Source of the DNA: Caenorhabditis remanei
Lineage: Eukaryota > Nematoda > Chromadorea > Rhabditida > Rhabditidae
Length of the DNA stretch: 64,000 nucleotides
Assembly: GCF_010183535.1 (NCBI RefSeq)
Contig: NC_071331.1
Location: 14,756,001-14,820,000, forward strand
Reading direction: 5' to 3'
The position numbers and the translations under genes are program-made. The notes under the pieces are model-generated. The model made no database searches, was not told the DNA's origin, and saw only the letters and a program-made list of their open reading frames with translations. Positions 10,672 to 25,000 of the stretch are shown one piece after another (position 1 is the stretch's first letter; each line of letters opens with the position of its first letter).

Positions 10672-13441
10672 TTAACGGGGAAGAGAACGACGAGAAACAA
10701 CCGCAGTAGTCATGTTTCTATTGATGGCAGCAGTCACATTTTTCCATTTCTGTTTGCTCTCCAGTTGATTTTTTGAAGGGAAACGGAAGTCAAGTATTTC
10801 GTGAATCCATTGTCGTTTGTCGGCATCTTGATCCTGGAAAAATATATTTCAGAAACTCAGTTCAAAGTATTTAAAAGTTGCCCGCTAATACCTTGAAATA
10901 ATTCTTGATTGTGTCCGAAAACAATATTCTTCCCAATTCTCTTCCGTATACTTGTGGATTTCCGTTACACGCTTCGAAGATTGAAACCTCTTCTTCTTCC
11001 GACACATATGGATATGCTGAATATAGTTCCTTTTCCTTCTTCTGCTTGTTTCGAATACTTTCTCTTTTTGCTGCAGGAACAATTGGAGTATCATTATCAT
11101 CAGCTTTTCGCTTCAAACTTCCAGCAACTGTTGACACTTCGGATTGTGGACGTCTTTCAAATCGAGCTACAGATGATCTTGGCGTCTCTTCTTCTTGGAT
11201 TGAAATTTTTGAGTTATCGAGCTCTGTACTGCTCATGAGCGCTTCTTTAGTGATTGGAGTGACTGTTCCATCGAATAGTTTCTTATTGATTGCATTTGTA
11301 CAGGCCTTCCATTTCGAAGTTTGTGTAACTTTATCAGTCGATGGGAATCTTTTGTCAAGGATGGTATGAAGCCAATTCCTTTTTCCGAGATCTTGGTCCT
11401 TGAAGAACATATGTTGTGAATTTGGGAATAGTTTAGCATTCATCAGTTCAGCGTATACAGATACTTGTCCATCACATTGGCGGAAACATTCTTCTTCAAC
11501 TGATTGATCAAAGTACGGATATCTTTCTTCACGACCATCAGCACCAACAATTTTGGTTCGATTGCGATTGCAAGTCTGACCGCAGATTTTCCATCTTTGA
11601 TCATTGCGCTCACGATCATCGATCGGGAATCTTGTTTCAACACAAGTTCGGAGCCATTCCTTTCTGACTTGATCTTGTTCTTTGAATTTAATAGCGAGAC
11701 TCGTACTGAAAAGACGAAGAGCCATCAATTCGGCATATTTGTATTGATCACCACGGCATTCTTCATAGCATTCTTTCTCATAGGAAGAATCCAAATAATC
11801 CCAATCGATTCCTTCCAAAGATGATTCTCGATTAACACGTGCCATGGACCTTGGCTTTGGAGTACGAACAGCAACAACTTCATCTTCCTCCTCATCACCT
11901 TGCAATGATGTATCATCACTTCCTTTGGAATCATTTTTGAATTTATCTTTTGGTCCGATTGGTCCACGTGGACCACATGGAGCTCTTGGCATTGGATTAC
12001 CACTTGCAATAACTGCTTCTCTCATGTTTTTGTTGATGAAGAATGAACAGTTCTTCCATTTGGAAACATGAGTTGGTTTATCCAATGTTGGGAAACGATA
12101 GTCAACAGCATCATGAAGCCAGTTTCTTTTTGCGGTATCTTGATCTTTGAAGTACATCATAATAGTATCTGCGAAGAGATTCTTTGCGAGAAGTTGAGCA
12201 TAAATCGGAGCTTGTCCATTAGCGGCTTCCAAACATTCTTCCTCTTCTTCACGTGTGATAAATGGATAGTAGAGCTTATCAACAGCTTTCACAATTCCGT
12301 TTACAATTCGTTTTCCCTGTGTTCCATTCGTTCCAAAAGTATATTCTAATTCGCCGTTGTCTGATGCTTCAGTTGGACGTTTAGCAGAGTTGACAGTAGG
12401 AGTGGAAATACTTGGTTTTGACTTTGCTTTCATCCCCATGAGCAATGGATTACTCAGAATTTCGTTCCGAACGAATTTTTCAGTTTCAACTTGTCTATTT
12501 CCCCACAATTTCTCGAGCTCTCCGAAATGTGAATTTACTGTTTCTGTTGCACTTTTTCCTGTTTGTTGAGAAGTAACATGTGGTCCATCGAACGGTCTTG
12601 ATGGAAACTTTTCTGAAAACCAAATTATTACTTCTAGAATTTGATTGAAGGTTAACAAACCACTGAATGGTTCCATGAGACGTCCATCTCGTCCAGTGCC
12701 AACAAACTTCTGATAAAACTTGACAAGTGCTTCCTGCTTCATTTGAATCCGATCCATATCATGTTGAAGGTCATTCATCGTTAGAGCGACTGCATCTCTC
12801 ACTGTACTTTTCAATTCGTCAATTTGTTGTTCTGCAAAATTTTGTTTGTTTAGCTTTGTTTACGTGTTGCCAGTGACTCACGTAAATCAGCCACGAATCC
12901 AAGTGCAGCAACACCACCGAATCCAGTTCCATCGAGCCCATCGATTCCATTGACTTCATCATCCATCACATCTTCATCCAACTCTCCCATATCCATGTCA
13001 CCGTCCTTTTCCCCCATTCCGGATGTCGACGTCTCCTGCGCTGTATCGTTGTCATCCTCATGCTCGTACTTAATAGACGAGAGACCCATTCCGTTCATCT
13101 ACAAAGCAGTAGCATGTCAATCTTTTCTCTCTTTCTCTTTTGTTTCCTTCTTTTTTGCCATGTTTTTCACTTACCCCATTGACATGATTCTCACATGAAG
13201 CACGAGCTGACTCAACTGAATCGCAAAACTCGAGAATAGTCAGCATACGTCCATCCACGTCGACAGAATCTCCTTTTTCCTTATTTTCTATGACATCTTC
13301 AGCTGTGATGACTCGCAGTTTTTGGTCAGTTGTATCGAATCCAACAGCAGCTTTCGGAGCAGTTACAGAGTCCGGAGACTCGGCTCCTTCCGTCTTGTTG
13401 ATTGGCTGGAGGGGCTGGCTAGGTTCTGTTGTAGTGGTCAT
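10672..13441 (-). CDS. Protein with four BEN-like repeats
   Basis: Five exons (13175-13441, 12882-13098, 12661-12831, 10892-12612, 10672-10833) give 845 aa with phases closing. The intron 12613-12660 is only 48 bp and in frame, so an unspliced form would also be open. A TTTATTTTAG acceptor abuts the ATG, a likely trans-splice site. The N-terminal 220 residues are acidic and Asp/Gly-rich with a coiled-coil-like segment. Four repeats of about 75 residues follow, near 12060-12280, 11570-11790, 11290-11520 and 10690-11010. Each has the layout EEEC-x-GNPxVYA-ELMAxxLF-FKDQD-RxxWLxxxLDxRFP-KWKxCxxxINKxxR. The RFP...WK.C..IN pattern matches BEN domains, which bind DNA or act as adaptors in transcriptional repression. 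I infer a nuclear chromatin or transcription role. Position suggests the counterpart of C. elegans F12F6.1. Confidence 0.7.
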
Positions 13442-13444
13442 TCT

Positions 13445-15681
13445 AAAATAAAACTAAAAGTTTGTGATTGGTTGAGCAATTCGATATAATGAGAAAAGGA
13501 AAGGTGCGTCAGAAGAAAATAGCAGGCATAGGATTGAAAGTGAGAATGTTAAAGATACGTAAATAATCAATTTGAAATAATCAGTAGATTGGCAGGACAC
13601 GGTCATGAGATTGGTAAGAGAGGGAAGTAACGAACAGATTGGTAGAAAAGGGGTTGGCGAGGAAGAAGGCTATTGAATGCGGACGCTGGCACTGGAAACT
13701 AAGAGTGAGACGCAGAGAAATCATTGTGTGCAACAGAAGATCGAATGATGATGCTGTTCACTTTCAACGCGACCATCACATCTCTCTTTCTCTCATCCGT
13801 AAGGGGAATAATTGGTATCCTCTAAAAGACGGATGGTTGGTAGTAGTAGAATATATGAGAAGAAGATCCAATCGAATCGGCATCATCCGAGATAGCGGAT
13901 CGGAAAGAGGGATATAAACACGACAAGGAGGAGAGTGGAAGGTCGAGAAAAAAGAAAGGACAGTCAGGAGCGCGCTGGAATAAAGTTCAAATGATACAAA
14001 TAAAATATTGTAACCGAGAAACTGGTGAATTAAAGTGGACTTTTGTAAAAAAAGTAGTTTGTTCTTTGAAAACGAAAACGTGAAACAACTATCTGAAAAA
14101 CGAGACTGGTAGAACTAGATAAGATTATTCATCAGTGTGTGTTTACGATGTGGATTGTTGATTGCCACGGGTCACGGTTCGGAAAGGAAAATCAATAGCC
14201 GATTAAGCTTGTGAGCGTATTCCTCATTACTTTCCGATGTCATGACGACAATCAACATGTCTGATTTTTTTTATTCAAAAACTGTTAATCCTTTCGTCGT
14301 TTGAACAATTTTTTATAATAGTAGAATCTTCAGATCTCTTTTAAGAAGTATTCATTTCAGAGCAATTCTATCGGAAAGAAGTTCAGTAGAGCGCGCGCGA
14401 GTTGCATCTCAATTCAGCATGACCAGCCATGTGGGCAGAGGCAGAAGTCGTCACTGGCGTCGATGCTGCCCTTGCTAGGAAGATGACGACGACGTCTTCG
14501 ATGCATGCGCAACGAATGTGCGCAGCCATCAGTAGTAGAAGCAAGGATGAGAAGAGAGTGGTTGGTGGCGGGTCGGTCGGGGGAATGGCTGGCCGCGCGC
14601 TCCTCTCCTTGCCTAGCTGGTGGGGCGAAGAGGCGAGTTGTGTGAGCGTCGAGAGCGAGTCCTTCGAGGAGGCACACAACACTCACACCGACCGACCTGC
14701 TGCTGCTGTCGGTTTGTTGCCTCCGACGAATGCTGTTGGTGCTTGTTGCTCCGATCAATGCTGAGTCACATGCGACGAAGTTAGGTGTCAGGAAAGAAAG
14801 AAAGCAGATGTTAGGAAACTGTGAAAACAGTGAAGATGAACGAAAACAATAATATCTTCACTGAGAAATTATCAAAGGAGCCCATCGAAAGAATAATTGA
14901 AATTGATCTTCATTAGAAACAATGGTTCGCATGTTTTTTACGGAAACTTCATCAATTATGATCGGTCAGGTAGATCAAAATTTGAGACTATCCTAAACGG
15001 TCCAAGGTGGGAAACTCGAATTAAAAAAGCACAAGCTATGGATGTGGGTAGCGGGTGACCAAGAAGAGGCAGTCAGCCATCGCAAGCCACAACAGCAGAT
15101 GTGATGAGGGCGACCGAGTGAGAGACACCCTCTTCTTCTTCTCCGTCTCCTGCATCGATCGCAAGTGGAAGAGGATGTAGAAGAAGACGACGATGGATGT
15201 GTGTATGTTCTTCCTCCGACGCTCTCGACGACAACGACTCCGCCCTTTCCTATTCGGGTCCTACTAATGCGGTATGGATAAGAATGTTGTTGATGTGAAG
15301 AGGGGAACCACTGGGAATAATGTACAAGATAAACAATTATATAGGTAGAGATAGTTTATTAATGAGTTCATATAATTATTGAATGTTGATGAAGTGATTG
15401 TCGATTCTTTTGTATAGTATCTGAAAACAAAGCAGATTAAAAAAAAAAAACATCTCCTGATCAACTGTTGTCCTGGAACTGAATAGACTACAGTAATCTC
15501 GCCCTATTCCCCATAGATCGCCTGATGATTCTTAGAGAATACCAATGACGTTCAAATTCTGCGGTCGTCAGTGATTACTCATTTCATTGCATAGATCATG
15601 ATTAAACATTTGGCAATAGCAGTAATGCTGATGTTTACTTAAGAATGTCAATGTTGGACACATAATGCTGTTTCAAGAAGA
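13445..15681. other. Intergenic region with GC-rich CpG-containing core
   Basis: This 2.2-kb gap separates the start of the BEN-repeat gene from the 3' end of rib-1. The part from 14380 to 14770 is GC-rich (gagcgcgcgcgag near 14390, ggccgcgcgctcc near 14590) and open on both strands, and so probably regulatory rather than coding. A second GC-richer patch lies at 15040-15250. No splice-bounded exon was seen. Confidence 0.45.
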
Positions 15682-18612
15682 CTATATTGGTCTTCTAGAA
15701 CTTCCTATTCCATTCCATGCAAGTTCATCCAAACGAACCTGCAAAACATGATCACTAATCACTTGAATCGACCTTAAGTGTCCATCGTAAACGTCTCGAG
15801 CCGAGTCGCGTAGTTCCTTCACTCTACGTCGGCTCGTCGACATCAGCAATTCTGGAATCTGAAACGAAGAAGAAGAATGTGGGTGAGAGCATGCGAAAGG
15901 GTGTCTCTTCTCTTTGTACCACCAAGATGACGACGAGAGAAGGCAGAAGATAAACGTAGCCCGGGGCCGCCGCCGTTGCTGCTGCTACTGCCGATGGAGG
16001 CGCCGGAGAGAAACGAACGAAGGAAAAGAGAAGAGGCCCCCGTGGTCGCCACCATAGTAGAGACTCACCGAGAGCGCGTCACGCTCAGCAACAACTATGG
16101 CTGCCGAATGCCAATCGATCGTTTCCGAGAATGGAAGAATCCACGAGTCGGAGATTACCACGGGAATACATCCAGAACGAAGTGTCTCGAGGAATCTGAA
16201 AATCTTTTTTCTTTAAATCTGAAATTGCTCCAATAATTGCTCTAATAGCCAAAGAGTACTGTAGGACTATGAAGGTGATAACACTTTCTTTTTTACTATT
16301 ATCAAAAATTAAATGATTTGATGTTCTTGTCGAAGAAAAGAGAGTGAAAGGGCGAATATGAGAATTGGCAACCCATCTTTTTTCACAATATTTTGGGAAA
16401 GGAAACCAAATTTTATGAATTGTGAATTCTCAAAGTCAACTTCAGCTATACAAGCAACCTATCGCGACACTTGACCACTAAGAACATATATCATGTTGGC
16501 TCGTTCCGTCGTCTTCAACGTCTATTTTCCTAATGAAGTCTCCGTTGCTAAGGAGACCCACAGAAGGTGTCCGCAGTGGTCACTACGTCTTCTCCCACTG
16601 AACGCATCCTACCGGAAAGAGCGTGAGCAAAACAGCTGCAGCTGTGATAGTTTATTGAAACATGTTTTCTTTTAACTAAAGGATCCGACTTTACAGTAGG
16701 AAAGTGCAGTTGTTCTATTCAGACAAAGTGAAGGAAATGAGGATTACCTGAAAGATCCCAGCCGTCTGCCTCGTGGAACTAGACAGAATGTTGAGTTAGA
16801 GAGCAGATCATCGTATTCCCATCGATCATACTCTTCGTTATCTCGTTGACACCGATCATCTTGGTAAACCTGAAACAATTGTTATGTTTTGTCTATGTGG
16901 TTTTGAAATTGTAGTACTACTCCTTGGGTTGGCCATAAAGAAGATGTTTCGCACTAAAGGTTATAAGAAATAAATTTTTTTTTTGATCATGTAGGTGAGA
17001 TTTTCCAAGAAATTGCGTATATTTCTTCTTGAAGCTTCATACAATAGGCTTCACTGTTAATTGAACCTTTCGAATCATCTAGAATAATTTTGGAGCGAAC
17101 ATCTAAATGTTCCCAACTCGTTTCCTTGTTACCCTAATATGTATAACTCACCTGCCAGTCATTATTGTGTTTACACGTAGTGACCATTACAATGTCATCT
17201 CCATTATGAAGATGATGGACCAAATTTCTGGTTCCAGACCCGATTCCATACACATATCGCTTCCCTTTGAAACTCGCAAGATACCTCCGTTTTTCTTCTT
17301 TAGGTTCATTATGAAGCTGCAATGAACTCACTTTTACATCATTTTTTCCCATTTCTCTATTCCGAATTAGCCCACTTCACTTCGTCTTCTTCACATTCTG
17401 CTTCTGCTTCTTCTGCTTCTTCACCCCTTCTTCCCATTCTATGACTGCTCTGGCATGCACAAAGAGCATCAGAGTGTCGACATCTTCAGCCGCCAGGAAG
17501 CTGTCGCCGCGGAGGCAGCAACACACAAAAAAGCTCGAATTTCTATGTGCGAGGCGGCAGGCGCCATCGAAGCAAGAAAAAGAAGAAGAAGATGAAGAAG
17601 TAGAAGAAGCGGTAGAGGAGAGCCAAGGGAAGAGAGAACAACGACCCTATACATCGTCAGGAGGGATGAGTCGACAATAAGTACTTGCATGTATCTCAAA
17701 GAAAATGAAGAAAACGAAGATGTTGACAACCAAATTAATTCTAAATGGGTTATGAGCATTCTCGAATCAGCCAAATCAGCTTTAAGATCAGATTTGTTAT
17801 GTTTGATCATTAGGATTATAATAATTTTCCATAAAATTTTGAGACATTTATCTTCCTTAAAATACGCTCTTTTGTATGTATTCAGCAATTAAACTCACTC
17901 CCTGAGACTCAATTTGATATGGATGATTCTCGTGGAATAACGGTAGCGAAATGTCAAAATCCTTGAAGAAATTCTGAAAGCATCAAATTAAAACAATTCA
18001 CAAAATCCTATTTTATTACATTTTCACTTGACGAAGCTCTTGCAATAATTGCTTCTCCCGTATTGAAATTGAGATTATGATCGTCATAATCGGGAAAAGT
18101 TCCATGATAGAAGTTATAAATCAAATGATTTCGTCCATTATTCCACACTGCTTGGTCGAGAGATTCAATGTATTCATTTACATTTTTCACATAGTTCAGA
18201 CTGAAATTTCAAATTAATCTATATGTTTTGCTCAGCCGTGTTGACTCAACCTTCGAACATCTCGATCAGTAGTGTCAATTCCCAGAAGAAACAAACATGC
18301 TTCATTCGGATCATTTGTATAATGTTCACTTTCTTGGAAGTGCTTCAAAATTTTCGAGTAAATTACTGACTGAGGCGATTCTTCAAATCGCTTTTCCATA
18401 GGATGAATGTAAACTTTTCTCGAATTTGAACAACGAGTAAAATCGAAACATTCTGACATTCGGCATGGTTTCCTATAAAAACTATGAAGTCACCAGAATT
18501 GCGTAGACTGATTTTTGAAGTCAAGCTCTCACCGTTCAGAATTCTTAATCTGAGATCGTATCTCATTCAGAAACAACAAACCAAGTAATATGCCTGTTGT
18601 TACATTTTGCAT
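15682..18612 (-). CDS. rib-1: RIB-1, EXT1-like heparan sulfate polymerase subunit
   Basis: Eight exons (18533-18612, 18251-18472, 18020-18200, 17899-17973, 17152-17316, 16748-16869, 16069-16195, 15682-15858) give 382 aa, closing in phase. The N-terminus [15 protein letters not shown] is a short hydrophobic signal/anchor. The exostosin domain fills the rest: [89 protein letters not shown] and IDWHSAA. All align with EXT1's first domain. The second glycosyltransferase domain of EXT1 is absent, as known for nematode RIB-1, which works with RIB-2 to extend heparan sulfate in the Golgi. A GAGTTTCAG acceptor lies 9 bp before the ATG. It follows srgp-1 on the same strand by 393 bp. Confidence 0.93.
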
Positions 18613-19005
18613 AATTTTTCTGAAACTCAATTCTTCTGATGAGATTCTGTTTAATGCTGAAAATACACTGGCCCGGTTTAAACAGTTTCAAACTTTGTTT
18701 GATTCAGTCCCTCATAGTGAAATGATTTTATTAGCGGTAGTTATAGATACATTTTTGGCAGTTTTTAAAAAGATATTTTCCATTTTTTATGACATGTATG
18801 TGAAGAAGGGGTCAAATAAATGTACACAATGGTGAGAGTTGATTTTACAATGTACTTAGAACAGTGAAGGCACCCGTGCTTTTGTAGAAGATTAGTGATT
18901 ATTATGATTAGCATTTGATGAGAGGAAACAGTAAATGTATTAAAGCACACGATTTGGGATGGAAAAATAATTGGGAGGCATTTGAAAAAAAAATACAACA
19001 GTCGA
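18613..19005 (-). other. srgp-1 to rib-1 spacer
   Basis: A 393-bp same-strand gap. TTTATT at 18727-18732 reads AATAAA on the minus strand and could end srgp-1. TTTCAG at about 18621-18626 (minus) could accept a spliced leader for rib-1. The spacing allows an operon but does not show one. Confidence 0.4.
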
Positions 19006-22000
19006 TCAAGGACTCAGACTTGTCGCCACTTTCAACGAATTCAGGATGTCATCTAGGGTTGGTGACTTTCCTCGTGGTCTAGCCGAGTTGATGATATCAG
19101 GTTGAGCAAATGGTTCAGGACTGAAAAAATAAGTTTGCTTTTCAGAATGCGTACTACAAATCTACCTTCGGTCATCTTCTAGACTTGTTCTTCTGGATGA
19201 CTCGGTGCTTTTGTCTGTACTCCTAGCGTCGAGTATTGTTGTATCAGTGTCTGCTTTCTTGATAGAGCCGTTAAGAGATCTAAAAAACAACAATTACTTT
19301 GATATTTCACGTCATATTTTGCGTAAAATAAAATCAACCCGTTATAAAATAACTCACGTGGATGGCTTTATATCAATGCTATTCTCTTTTCTTATCAACT
19401 GAAGCTGATCTCTCAGCGAAGATTTCCCGACTGGGCGTACTCCAGTCGCATTAATTTCCGTTGTACTTCCGTTATTCGCCGGGATAGTAGCTGCTCGTTG
19501 CTTTACCATTGGGGCATACATTGCTTCTCGAGAGTCTCGTCGTTCAGTAATCTCGGTGTTTCTGATTGCCGGACTAATTGAGCAAGAAGCAGCAGACATA
19601 TATTGAGTAGATGTTAGTGGTGGTGGAGGAGAAACATATTCTCGCTCATCATCTGGATCAGTGCTCATGGATCTCAAGTTATGGTGTTCTCGGTGTTCAT
19701 TCCCGCTAGGTTCAATATGCGAATGTCTTAAAACCGAAATGCCTTTCGAACCATCAGAAGACAATGAGCTATTTTTGAAAATGTTATTGAGCTCATTGGC
19801 GATTCGATGAGGCATTTCACTACGAATTGCCATATCAACAGAATCAGCTTTTGATCGGTTAGACGAACGACTTGAAGGGATCGGAGCGTAATCAATTTCG
19901 TTATGAGTTGATGATCCAGCTCCATTGGCAGGTGAAATTCCATTTGGTGTAGCTGTGTTCGCATGCGACAAGATTGGAGAAGAGAAAAGAATACGGTCGG
20001 CTGATTCGTATGTCGAGTCTATCATATGCCTGCCATGTGGAAGTGAGAGCTTGTCATGAGCATCGTCGTCTTCAGAAACCAGATCGCTGAAAATAATTTA
20101 TGTTGATATGTAAAACCAAAGTTTTGAAAACGCACTTTTCCTCAATAAAGTTTCCGTCCGTATACCTCTGCATTGCATATTTGTCGTAAACGGGACCAGC
20201 AAGATCTCTTGGGAAAACATCATCAGCATGAACTATCAAATTCCGAACTAGCTCATTGACATAATTGTGATAAAATACTTGATCTTTTCCTTCTGGAATC
20301 GGTAACAGTGTAGGTCCGAAACAAATTGCCAAATTATGCGGCTCCATCATATTTTCATCAGCGAATTCGCAAAGATGACTGAGGAAAGCGAACAGGAAAC
20401 GAAGAAGTAGAACATGTGATAGAGGAAGTTTTGAGATAAGTTCACGAGCTCTCTTGACAAATTCGGTCGATGATTCGGCTTTTGCACAGTCGCAAAACTG
20501 TTCAAACATGAATATCGGGAATATTGGCTCACGAAGTTCTCGGAAATACAGTTTCAGCACTCCAGCCGCTGAATTAGCATCACTTCCATCATCCAGGTAC
20601 TGAAACAGATCCTCTCCTCGTTCATATGCTTCTCGGAATCTATTAATTTCTGATTGTGATCCAGACACACGGAAAAGTCCTTGATTTCGTAAAGAGTAAC
20701 GAGAGAGGTACGCAATAGCAGACTGAACGAGAAGTGGAATCTCCTCCCCAGTCATTTCCACATATTCGTCTAGACTTCCACCAAACAGTTTCGGGCGAGG
20801 TCTGTCATCAGGAGATTTAACAACAATACCACCAATTCGTTTAGCTTTTGATCTCCTCTCCTCTAATAAATAATGGTTTTGATTCATTCCGTTATCAGTT
20901 GAAAATGATCCATTCTTTTCGCTGGCTGAGCCGACAGATGCTGATTTTAGTGAGATTCCATGTTTACCAAGAGCTTCACCAATTGAAGAACTTCTTGCTT
21001 CCAAACGTTCCATGAGGTTTCCATTGAGTAGAAAATGCTCGAATTTCTGGAAGTTGGAGAACTAATTTGAAAGTTTTCTGATGCAAAGAAAATAACTATA
21101 AAAATAAAACCTCTGCTCACCTTCAAATAATATTGATAAGTAACGTGCAAATCGTTTCTCCATTTTCCAGCGTCACCTTCAAACTGACTGTTATACAACT
21201 GGAGCAGTTGTTTCTCTGAAGCTTCTAATGACTTCCAAACTTCATCAACTTCAAACTGCAACCCTTCTAATCTTTTCTCTATTTGAAGTTGTCGTTGAAG
21301 TAAATCAGCTGAAAGACTTTGTTCAGCAGAAACTTCCATCACATCATCGCCAAGTTGAGGACGGAATTCAAACTGTTTCGGAAGCATGAATAGCTGATGA
21401 TTAGCTTCGAAAAACTTTTGCTTATCAGCTTTCACGTCTACCGAAGATCGGAGAGTGCTCAGGCTCGCCAGAGAATCCATTTCGTGTTGGGTGATCTTTT
21501 TTCGTTCATCGATAACTTTTTCAAGAAGAGCACGAAGCCAAAAGTCCATACCCAAATCCATACAGTCGATAAGATATGACAAATCTTGAGCAAAAAATCT
21601 GTGCAGCGCTGCATTGGCTGCTTTGACACACAGAAGATACTCGTTTCTGGCCTTAGTACATTTCAATCGAACAACCTCATACTTTTCTTCTCTTCTTCTA
21701 AAATACTTCACGAGTGATCGATGCCTTCTGGATCCTTCATACTTTCCAGGGTTTGAGTCTTCGTATCTTTTGACGTCTTCTTCTGCTGATCTCTTTTTTC
21801 TCTCTATTCCACACATCTCTGCATAACACAGTTGATAGGTTTTCATTGCTGTTTGAAGCTCTGTCAGAACTCGATTCAATTCATTGTGGGAGTATGATCC
21901 GATTTCTCTACACCTCTTCGAGATTTTCGCCAGATCTTCACATCTTGTCTCTATGCTAGCTGTCATCTGTTTTCCGTACAGCTCTCCTAGAGACTGTCGT

Positions 22001-25000
22001 TTCTTGTATTCTTCTTTTGTCTGCTCAACAAGCGTGTGCCATACTGTACTTGATGTGTGCTGAGGCCAACCTTCTCTTCGACTTCTTTCTGATTTGTGCT
22101 TCTGTGCTATACTTTTTGACAGCTTTTCCAGTTTACAAGCATATTCAGTTTCGATTTCTCCTCGTTTTCGAAAGTAGTCCTGTAGTTCGGAGAGGCTGCT
22201 CATTTGAACATCCGTGCGATCGCCGAGACATTTCAATTGATCACTCATTTTGCCGCGGAATTCTGAAATAATTAAATACGTAAAAAAAAGAGCCGCCATG
22301 AACAGGAAAGAGTTAGGAATAGAAATACACATTCATTTTTCTACGTCTCTTGAGTAAAAGTGGGAATTCAAAAACAAAAAGACCCTTTTTATGTGTCGCA
22401 ATATTGGCAGAGAGCCTTCTCTGGTGGTGTCTCTTTCTCCAACAATAATACTTCCGTTTCTCCTTCTCTCCGAAAGTCACTTATAGTATTAAAAGAAGAC
22501 AAAGGAACCCTGTTAGACATCGGATGAGGAAACGCCAGGAGACATACAAAAAAAAAGTGGTAAAATGATTTTTTGTGAGAGGTGGAGGTAAAAGAAAAGC
22601 AAATTACTGAATTTTAGAAAAAACTGAGATCTCTGGAAACTCTAACACAAACTGCAATTTAAGTTAAAATAATTCACAAGTACTTTCAAGTTGAAATAAG
22701 TTTTTGGTTCTAATGTCGAAAATGGAAGAGAATACATTGCAACATGTGTACAAATAAACCGAAAACTAACACGAAAATACACGTGTCAGATAGCCCTCTT
22801 CTCACAGCCATAAATCTTTAGATGGCGCAACTGCTTGATGGTGACATTGCACCATTCAGTTCACGTTTGTTTACATTTTTCCATTTTTGTGATAGGAGAT
22901 TTCTTACAAAATCTGCTACGTAATGAGAACTGGAAGAACAAAAGTAACCGATGGCGGTAGGATAAAAACCGAAATGAAATTTCTCGCGCCATGCTTTTCC
23001 ATACTCTTCCCACACATACGCTCACGCATAACATTTTGCAGTGTTTCTCGGCCAAAAAACACGGAAGGAGGCTTGTAAAATGGCGACTGAGGCAAAAGCG
23101 AGAAGGACACGCACATGCTCAATGCTTTTCTTCACTAACGTTCTTCTTTCGCATTCTTCCGTTATCCGCTTTCATTTTTTTATGGAAATGATGAAAACGA
23201 AACGAAACGAGAATTCAAATGAAGATGAAACATTGGAGTATATGCTTTTTGCATGAAATTCGAGTGGTCATTGGAACCCAGGAGCATAACAAGAGAAAAA
23301 TGGATGCGCTCTCTTTCTCATCGCTTTCTTTTCAACGCATCGTTGAATAATGGAATCGCTTTGGAGACATACGGACACATTTGGCGGTTTTCTGTGTGGA
23401 GTGGTGTTGCCACCATTCTACTCGTCGGCCTAAATGACACAACCAGTGCGTGTATGTGTGTGAAGCAACGCCAAATCGAGATGAGAGCAATTCAATATCA
23501 TATTCCCATCTTATTCTTCTCGGCCGACGACAGTAGTCGTGAGAATTTTCTAACGAAGCTGGATACTACCTAACTAATTATGTAGTCATAGTCATCGAAT
23601 TGAATTACATTCTCGAAGTATTGAAGGAGCAAAGTAAATCAAATATTCAACGTGGGAGTTCTGCGCAGATGGTACTTTCTATGCTGTCAGCAAGTTTCGG
23701 TGCCTACAGATTTTGACAGAACTGAATATGCCCAACTCATGAGAAAATAACGTGATCGTGAGACAAGTAATCCGCGATCAAGTGAAACTTCTTTCAAGCA
23801 TTAAGCGAAACGAAGGGTAAAAACTAAATTTAGATGAAAATTGTTCCAGAGAGTTTCACAACAAGCTTTCTGTAAACATGAGTGCGAAAGTTTCAACTTC
23901 GGTTTGACCCAGAACAAAATAATATTGATGAGGGTTGGGAGAAAAAACTCGAGAAATGGGATATAAAGAAGCAACATGTGGTGTCAAACACATGGAATAC
24001 GAATTGCAGGTGTGACATATACTCACTCTGAGAACAAAACGAGAGAAAAGGGACCGATAGATAGATGGGGAGAAGCTCTGAACAAAAGTCCATGAGCAAA
24101 GACGGAGTGGACGGGACGGAGAGACTACGAAATTGACGGATCAATTTGAGGATGATTTATGAAATGGGAGGTCGGTGCTGCAGTAAGAGCATTGGAGAAG
24201 AGACTACTATTGTCTGATGATGCAGGTCACTTCGGAATGATACGATACGAAAACAAAATCTGGAGAAGAGGACAATGTCGATAGCATTCTTGTTGTTAGA
24301 AGAAACAATTAAACGTGGAGGACGGAAGTCAAGGTGCGGAAAAGGGAGAAAAAGAAATCGTGAAATAGGATCGGGCGAAATTAAGAGTAGTATGAAGGAT
24401 GTTGACAAAATTTAGTCAGTCCAGAAACTACGACAAGTGAATCATCAAAAAATGAAAGCGAATCAAATCATCATTCGTTTTAGAACGAGATAAGATTTGT
24501 ATTGACCGACAAAACACGACAGGACAACCGATGATTTATTGGACAGTCGATACTGCCACGTCATATGATGTCTCATTTTCTAAAACTTATTTGCATAAAA
24601 GACGAAATCAAAATAGAGGGCTGGTTAGTGAGAAGGACTGACTATCAAAACATTATATTTATTGCACGTTTCTGATCTTGTATATGATCTACGTTTGCAA
24701 TATTATAATTTTCAACGGGAGATTATACATTTATACTTTCTCTCTTTCGTTTCGGTTTTTAAAGTTTATTAGATCCAAATTTTGAATTACTTACCTTGAA
24801 AATCATACTGATCATCTACTCCAATCGATGCGCATAATGGCAGACGAATACTCATATTCGCACAACGTAGGACTCAAAACGAACGTCTCATAAAAGTTGA
24901 AAAAATACAGAATGACACAGCAGACTGAATGACTTTCGTTCTCTAAGAATCTCAATAATAGTGAGAGACAACTGCCTTCTCATGGCTCCTGGGTGGGGCG

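Noticed and set aside
14383..14764. Overlapping frames of about 100 codons on both strands in GC-rich DNA upstream of the BEN-repeat gene
   Set aside because: All frames are open because stop codons are rare in GC-rich sequence; no splice signals or recognisable protein. Treated as likely regulatory.
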